Below are positions 58,701 to 64,000 of a stretch of 64,000 bases of DNA, piece after piece. The notes under the pieces were generated by a model. That model did no database searches. It was not told where the DNA came from and saw only the letters and a program-made list of their open reading frames with translations. How positions within the stretch are numbered: position 1 is the stretch's first letter; each line of letters begins with the position of its first letter. This DNA is from Berberis thunbergii (Eukaryota > Streptophyta > Magnoliopsida > Ranunculales > Berberidaceae). Location of the stretch: assembly GCA_003290165.1 (NCBI GenBank), contig QNQO01006982.1, positions 124,001 to 188,000 on the forward strand. Direction: 5' to 3'. The position numbers and the translations under genes are program-made.

Positions 58701-60858
58701 TTGAACATTTATTAGAAGAAATTGTTGATAAAAATCCACAAGTATAATCATTATTGGTATTTCAAAAGCATAAAAATCATTGAACTAAGCTATGAAAAAT
58801 CAAGATTAATATTGATCACAAATTGATCAAAAAATTCAAAACATGGTATGTTTTCTCCAAAAAATAATATAAAAAATTTGACAAATTTATCAAAACTTAA
58901 AAATGTTTTATCTTGTTTTTTAACAAATTGATCAAATATTACACCAAGAAACATAAAACCTTATTATAGAGTGGGTTGCAACCTCTTTGTATTGCAATTA
59001 GGCTGCAAATTGACTGAAAATGAGCTGCAATTGGGCTGGCTATAACCAGCTTTTGGGTTGAGGCGGTCTGACTACACTAGAAATGTTCGAGGGGCTTCTT
59101 ATGGGTACCTCTCCAACAATACAAATGTAGCATGTGATTAATTCGTTGTCAACCAAAATATAATGAAGGTTTCAGGATTAAAAATGTATAGTTAAATAGA
59201 GCTCTGTTAACTCCTAAATTCCTAATACATGTATGTTCCAATGGTTAGCAATATATCGTTATTTCACCTTTTAAAAGGGAGTGTTTAAAAAACAAGAAAA
59301 ATACTAGGGAGGAACATAATAAAACTACCAGGTTCCTTTCATGTGAGGTGTCTCTCATGCATCAAATACCGTTCACTTTCTTAATTGCAAGTGTTTGACT
59401 AACTTCTATTCAAGAAAATAAAACATATGGAAAAGTCAAAATTATTGTTGTAGGATTAAGATGGGTTTTAGCTTTAAAAATCTTTCATAGATAAAAAATA
59501 TTTATTAAATTTCTTTATTTTTCTGAGGTGATTGGAGTTTGTATTTTCTTTACCCTAAATTGGTTAGGGTTTAAATGAACACTTGATATTGACTTATTTA
59601 TTTTGTTTATATTTATTTATATTTTATGGTGAGTAAAATGACAAGTATCTACTTCCTGGCGTTCCTGCATACAACTAGATAATAAAACTAGAGAATAAAC
59701 CTTTCATATATATACACATACATAATAATGATAATAAAATAATAATAATAAATTAGGGGCCCTCTGAATATGGGGGCCTATGCGATTGCACCACTTGCAC
59801 TTAGCCAAAACAAACTTGCAAGTCAGATCTTAATACAACTAGAATTTGGGCTTAAAAGAGACAAGTTTCTATTATTACTTTTGATTTAGGACCCACTTGA
59901 TCTTCATTTACACTTAAGGACTCTACATGAACATGATTAAATGAAAATTGTATAATTTGAGCTGAAATTTTGAGAAAAATTAATGTGTTAAATTTTCAGT
60001 CCCTTTCGATGTGTGCTTCGAGATACGTGTTAAAATGTGTAAAGGTGGATTTCTCTGAGTGCCCACCTTGAGCACCATTAGTTGTTTTCAAATATCAGTG
60101 CATATTATGCATGTTTTTGACCGACAAATTTATTTTCATTATGTCCTAAACATTAATGGTTCTTGCTATTGAGCATTTTCTAGGTTCCAGGATGTTATGG
60201 TCATTATGTGAGGTTAGTAATAGTACTAAAATTCTGTCAACGAATGCATTTTTCAAAATTATGGTTATTATTTTGTTTTGCATCTTCTGATCGTTCTTCC
60301 ATTTTTAGTATTTGACTCGACTTTTATTTTATTTTCTATGGTACAATATCACATCTTTTTCTCCGATATTGTTTGAGCGTAGGAAATATATATGTAGTAC
60401 GGATGAAAATGTGTTGTCTTTACGTGTTTACTCCACAAACATTATCAACAACCCATCGATATTGTGGAGATCTGAAATATATCAGTTGAAACTGAATGAT
60501 GTAGCTGAGGATGGGTATTTTCTTGCACCTCAAGTAGTTGGAGCTTCACTGGTAGCTCTTGCAGTACCAGTGAACTTTACGATTTGTAGCTGCTGCCAAT
60601 TTTATTTTCCTCTCTATCTGATATCAGTTTATTCAATTCAGGGCACATCGAAAGCCGGTGGTCTTTCATGTGAGACATGTGGAGAAGACTTCGACTCGAG
60701 GTACTTTGGTTATCTATACCACAATGAAGTACAAGTTCTTTTTCAGTGTTCTAGCTCATTTAGCATTTAAGTATCTAACTGTAACTATTTCATGTGGCAG
60801 GAATAAACTGCATAAGCATTTGGGTGACACAGGCCATGCTTCACTGAAATCAAGATGA
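52772..60858 (+). CDS. DNAJC21/Jjj1-type J-domain protein with two C2H2 zinc fingers (frameshifted in exon 1)
   Basis: Exons 52772-54474, 60642-60700 and 60801-60858; all introns are GT-AG. The ATG at 52772 ([17 protein letters not shown]) is chosen because the J-domain follows at once (residues about 10-78, HPD at 38-40). Then come the family block [18 protein letters not shown], a long charged helix, a U1-like zinc finger ([10 protein letters not shown]...HEQSKKH; C-X2-C-X12-H-X5-H, about residues 300-322), an acidic linker and a C-terminal finger of the same spacing ([10 protein letters not shown]...HKHLGDTGH). Yeast Jjj1 and animal DNAJC21 act with cytosolic Hsp70 in late 60S ribosomal subunit maturation; the same role is inferred. 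One T is missing in GCTTTTATAG at about 53260-53268, which breaks the frame into two; with it the product is about 606 residues, near the usual length. Either a null allele or a sequence error. Intron 1 is 6.2 kb because of inserted elements; a hAT ends 91 bp upstream of the ATG. Confidence 0.88.
54475..55369. other. J-protein intron, 5' portion
   Basis: AT-rich intron sequence after the donor AAAAG|GTACGATC. From about 54930 short frames may be the 5' leader part of the LINE that follows. No other feature seen. Confidence 0.4.
55790..56510. repeat. AT-rich insertion with CGATTAA-rich ends, inside the LINE
   Basis: CGATTAATTGGAGATTTAG-like sequence at 55798 and its loose inverse at 56445-56500 bracket the stretch, which itself contains the MITE at 55943-56284. 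It separates LINE endonuclease from downstream LINE sequence. Termini are only approximate. Confidence 0.4.
55943..56284. mobile_element. MITE with GAGCATYTCCAAGGG termini
   Basis: Left end GAGCATTTCCAAGGG; right end reverse complement GAGCATCTCCAAGGG. Flanking bases are TTA on the left and TAA on the right, compatible with a TA duplication. Inner inverted blocks TTTAGGGATCCCC-like and GGTTCCC continue the symmetry. 342 bp, no coding capacity. Confidence 0.75.
57535..58112. mobile_element. hAT-like MITE, copy 2 of the 4678-5229 repeat
   Basis: Left end GAGGAATGTGATTTCG; right end reverse complement CCAAGGATCGTGATTTC. It is flanked by TTTGGAGC (57527-57534) and TTTGAAGC (58113-58120), an 8-bp duplication with one difference. 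LINE coding sequence is continuous on either side, confirming an insertion. The copy in the Copia leader lacks the left end. Confidence 0.7.
58391..60641. other. J-protein intron, 3' portion
   Basis: AT-rich. A block of GAGGCG/AAGGCG-rich sequence at 58382-58475 with a related GAGGCGGTCT at about 59060 may be the two ends of a decayed MITE. An AAT/ATA microsatellite lies at about 59715-59750. Near 60312-60630 an open frame runs into the next exon but has no recognised domain. The acceptor is TTCAATTCAG at 60641. Confidence 0.4.
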
Positions 60859-62599
60859 CTGATTAATTACTTGGATCCATGGGAATATATAATTTATTTT
60901 TTATTTGGGCTCGTCTTTAACCTAAGATGTGAAGCAATTGTCAAATCTAAGTCTCCTGTCAGACACAACAACAGTGAAGACATGCCACTCTTGCCAACTA
61001 AGAAGGAGAAGATGAAATGGTTTCTTTGTGTGAGCTGTTTTTACAAGCGGTTTCTGAATCCGTTTACTCCCAAGGTGAAAAGAAGTGGTACATGCAAAAA
61101 TCACTTCAATTTTTCATGGAAAGCAATTTTGTATTAAGAATGCGTTGCCCCTTATTCGTTGTCTCTTTATTGTGATCGATACAAGTGTCTGCTTATATTG
61201 AAACTGTTTCTTGAATAATACATAGACTTTCAGACTTCATGAATAAATACACTGACTTTCAAAGTTTTCGTACTGATGGTACATTGCTTGATTGCCCTAA
61301 ATGTCTGAAGTGTTTGGAGTTGCTGTGGGTTTTGTATTAACAAGGGGACCCGCGCAAACAAGAGGGAAGATCCTAAGTTCAGTAGTGGAAATTGTGAAGC
61401 TTGTTGATTTCTATGGAAAGCATGGAGGAAGAAGATGGAGGTTGATACTGGCCATGCTATGCAATGGGAACTTGTAACAAGGACTAAATGAGGATACGAT
61501 TTGAAGCAGTGAAAATGTTGGTGACAAGGATGAAAGTGATGGAAACTACTAGAGAGATTGGAGCTGGTCCCACGATGAAAAAAGAATGCAATGGAAATGG
61601 CAGCTATGTGATGCATTGGGACAAGAAGTTATAACTTTTGTAATTGGGTTTTGAGAAATAAATGGTTTTCAGTAGGCAAAGAGTGCATCAAAAGGAACAC
61701 CAAGAGTGTTTAGAAAAAGAAAAAGAAAAAACTTCTCTCGTTGATTGATGTTCATTGCACACGAAACAGAAAAGTGCTTAAGAAATTAAGCTAATATATT
61801 ATTGTCAGATGACATTTATGAAAAATAAGGTCATTTTGAGACAGAGAGCACCAGAGACTTGTTCTTCCATTTAGTATTTATTTTATCAAAGATTTGGGCA
61901 AGTCACCAAACCAATCCAACCCTAGCTAATCCCTTTACCCGTTCCGCATATGGCACTAACACTAGCTTCCATGTTGTAGTTTTCTTTATTTTATTCGGCA
62001 TTATGGTGTTATATAAAATCAATTACATTCATCATTGGTTTTGAATAAATTTTTAGCAAGTCGCTAAAATAGGTGAAAGTTGGATTGATAAATCAAATTA
62101 AATTATAACTGTTTGACTTGAACTACATGATTTCATTACCCACACAAGAGTAGTGTAGACTGTAAAACCTTCACGCTGAATGAGTTTTGAATATGTACGG
62201 TAAAAAATAACATGATGCATCCTGATTTATGTATACTTGATGCACGGTTAAAATGTGTCCAACTATATATTATGCTAATAGATTTAAATTGCCACTTTAT
62301 GTTTTCTATAATAGTTTTTTTTTTTTACCTTGTGTCCTTTATGATTGGAGAGTTGCACCAGGGCTGAGGCACCACAGGGTGACAATGAGTGGTGTGTATT
62401 TTTATGGATTTCACCATTGTAGCTTACAAACAAGAAATAGACAAGAATTGGTCAATGACTTGCTTGTATGTGAATTGGATAGCTAGATGTGCATGTAGAC
62501 ATCAACACGTTTGGGTAATTCAGTTTAGGAGGGAGAACCCAACTACCAAAAGCTGCTAGCACCCAATATGTAATGGTAATGTTGTTAGTTGCATCTTCT
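60859..62599. other. Intergenic region between the two host genes
   Basis: Contains the probable 3' UTR of the J-protein gene; an AATAAA lies at about 61242. Frames at 60871-61137 (+) and 61230-61616 (-) are open but match nothing. No transposon ends were identified. Confidence 0.4.
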
Positions 62600-62603
62600 C
62601 TTG

Positions 62604-62612
62604 ACTATAAAA
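62604..62612 (+). promoter_or_regulatory. Probable TATA box of the peroxidase gene
   Basis: ACTATAAAACC lies about 200 bp before the ATG, followed by a CA-rich leader (ACACACACACA at about 62698). Position and sequence fit a plant TATA box with transcription starting near 62640. Confidence 0.5.
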
Positions 62613-62809
62613 CCAAACTTCACACAAAAGCCTATTCTTGTTTCTCTCATCATATAACATAATACTAAAGATTTAACAGACCAACACCACATTAAGACAC
62701 ACACACACAAACCTGCAACGACACAATATTCTTCTCACTTGTATATATATGCTAGAGTCTTATCTGCGTATCCATATCCATTCATCCATCACACTTCCTC
62801 CCAACAAGG

Positions 62810-64000
62810 ATGAATATGGTGAACTCTCACTGTTTCCAATCCATGGCTTTGATTGTGTTTGCATTACTTACCGTTCTAAGCATTAGTTCCCATGCAGCAG
62901 ACCCACCATTAACATTGGATTACTACTCATCTTCCTGTCCTAATGTACTGGAAATCGTGAGGTCAGAGATGGAGTGTGCTGTGCTGTCAGATCCACGTAT
63001 GGCTGCCTCCATACTTCGCTTGCATTTTCATGATTGTTTTGTTCAGGTAATTAGTAGGATTTTTACACTGATTGTACGTTTTCATTATAACAGACCAACA
63101 ACATCCTTACTGCTGCAACATTGACAATTTGTGATTTTCTTGTAATAATTATAGGGCTGTGACGGATCAGTTTTGCTAGATGACACGATAACACTCCAAG
63201 GAGAGAAGAAAGCATCAAACAATGTCAACTCTTTGAGAGGTTACAGGGTTGTTGATAGGATAAAAAACAAGCTCGAATCTGAATGTCCAGGAATTGTTTC
63301 TTGTGCAGATTTACTCACTATTGCAGCAAGAGATGCGGTTATCCTGGTAATATATACAAGGACTGATATACAAAGATAATTCCTCTATCGTATTCTTTGG
63401 CCAAGTACTAAAGAAGAGTTTTAATATTTTTTTAGGTTGGTGGACCTTATTGGCATGTTCCTTTGGGTCGGAAGGATTCTACGACTGCGAGCTCTACTCT
63501 AGCAGATTCAAACCTCCCTACCGTAGATGAAAGCATTTTGTCTCTTATCTCCAAGTTTCTTTATCAAGGGTTATCTGTCACAGATATGGTGGCTCTTGTT
63601 GGTAAGCACTTCCCAACTTTTGAAGCGTAAGCTGTTGGAGAGGCCACGGATTTAGCTTCTTCTATCAAATAACCTGGACTTTGTTTTGGTATACACAATT
63701 TCCTAAAAGATAAAAGATTTCTTTAACCTGCAGGTGCACATACCATAGGCTTGGCTAAATGCGCAAACTTTCGAGAGAGGATTTATGGTGATTATGGAGG
63801 AACAACAGGTGTAAACCCCATAGGTGATGCATACCTCACCAACTTGAAATCAGTTTGCCCAGCGGCAGGGGGAGGAGGCAATAATACAACCGCGATGGAC
63901 TATGTCACGCCAAACCTTTTTGACAATTCCTTCTATCACTTACTGCTCAAAGGGGAGGGGCTGCTAAACTCTGATCAAGAAATGTATTCAAGCCTACTGG
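62810..64000 (+). CDS. PRX11: Class III secretory peroxidase, peroxidase 11-like (3' end beyond window)
   Basis: Exons 62810-63046, 63155-63346, 63436-63601 and 63734 onward, the classic four-exon plan with GT-AG introns in phases 0, 0 and 1. Signal peptide: residues 1 to about 29 (hydrophobic [18 protein letters not shown], then SHAA). The mature chain has [20 protein letters not shown], with distal Arg70 and His74, Ca2+-site residues after it, and the proximal haem ligand His201 in [11 protein letters not shown]. Conserved Cys at the usual positions support the disulfides. It oxidises phenolic substrates with H2O2 in the cell wall/apoplast; a role in wall or lignin chemistry is inferred from the family. 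Wording such as [40 protein letters not shown] closely resembles Arabidopsis peroxidase 11, so the symbol is by similarity. About 287 of an expected ~330 residues lie in the window; no defect seen. Confidence 0.95.

Noticed and set aside
60312..60770. 152-codon frame as a separate gene
   Set aside because: It spans intron, exon and the next intron of the J-protein gene; only 60642-60700 is supported as coding.
61230..61616. 128-codon minus-strand frame
   Set aside because: No recognisable domain, His/Phe-rich bias, and no splice or promoter signal; treated as intergenic.

Overview
This window is nuclear DNA from a flowering plant. It has two ordinary host genes at the right-hand end and a dense layer-cake of transposable elements everywhere else. 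The evidence is intron-containing plant genes (a DNAJC21/Jjj1-type J-protein and a class III peroxidase closest to peroxidase 11), Copia and Gypsy LTR retrotransposons with plant-type primer sites, L1-type LINE relics, Mutator (MULE) transposases, hAT and PIF/Harbinger elements, and foldback MITEs. Nothing bacterial, viral or organellar was seen. The species cannot be told from the sequence alone; gene structure and repeat types fit a eudicot.

Layout. 1-1740: decayed LINE on the minus strand, running off the left edge. 2511-2828: foldback MITE. 2908-3692: two exon-like relics, possibly of a RUS/DUF647 gene. 3763-9915: decayed Copia element with both LTRs, primer site and polypurine tract. 10019-10689: MULE-type MITE with a 10-bp target duplication. 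11927-14708: MULE transposase relic with an OTU-like tail. 15186-16590: several foldback repeats. 17309-32575: a MuDR-type transposase gene split by a 12.8-kb Tat-lineage Gypsy derivative (17995-30765, minus, target duplication ATGGG). That element itself holds two solo-LTR-like insertions. 32575-37917: a second, 5'- and 3'-truncated copy of the same Tat family on the plus strand. 38940-39550: two tandem foldback units. 40736-50202: a 9.5-kb hAT element (8-bp duplication TGTGCTGG) that carries a 2-oxoglutarate dioxygenase fragment, a chromovirus Gypsy element (42694-48035) and a PIF-like element (48541-49954). 50243-50930: Tourist-like element. 51433-52680: a second hAT of the same family (8-bp duplication GTCATGCA) that has captured an intron-containing histone H2A fragment. 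52772-60858: the J-protein gene, with a one-base frameshift in exon 1 and a 6.2-kb intron filled by a LINE and MITEs. 62810-64000: the peroxidase gene, cut by the window edge after most of exon 4.

How the parts relate. The two host genes lie in the same orientation and are unrelated in function: ribosome-biogenesis co-chaperone versus secreted haem peroxidase. The rest is a record of nested transposition, and several insertions can be ordered by target-site duplications. The most unusual points are the pair of related, oppositely oriented hAT elements that each carry a different captured host-gene piece, one of them ending 91 bp before the J-protein start codon, and the Tat-family derivative that keeps gag-protease and an antisense ORF but no reverse transcriptase. 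The Tat copies share a duplicated internal 3' segment and a ~130-bp tandem array.
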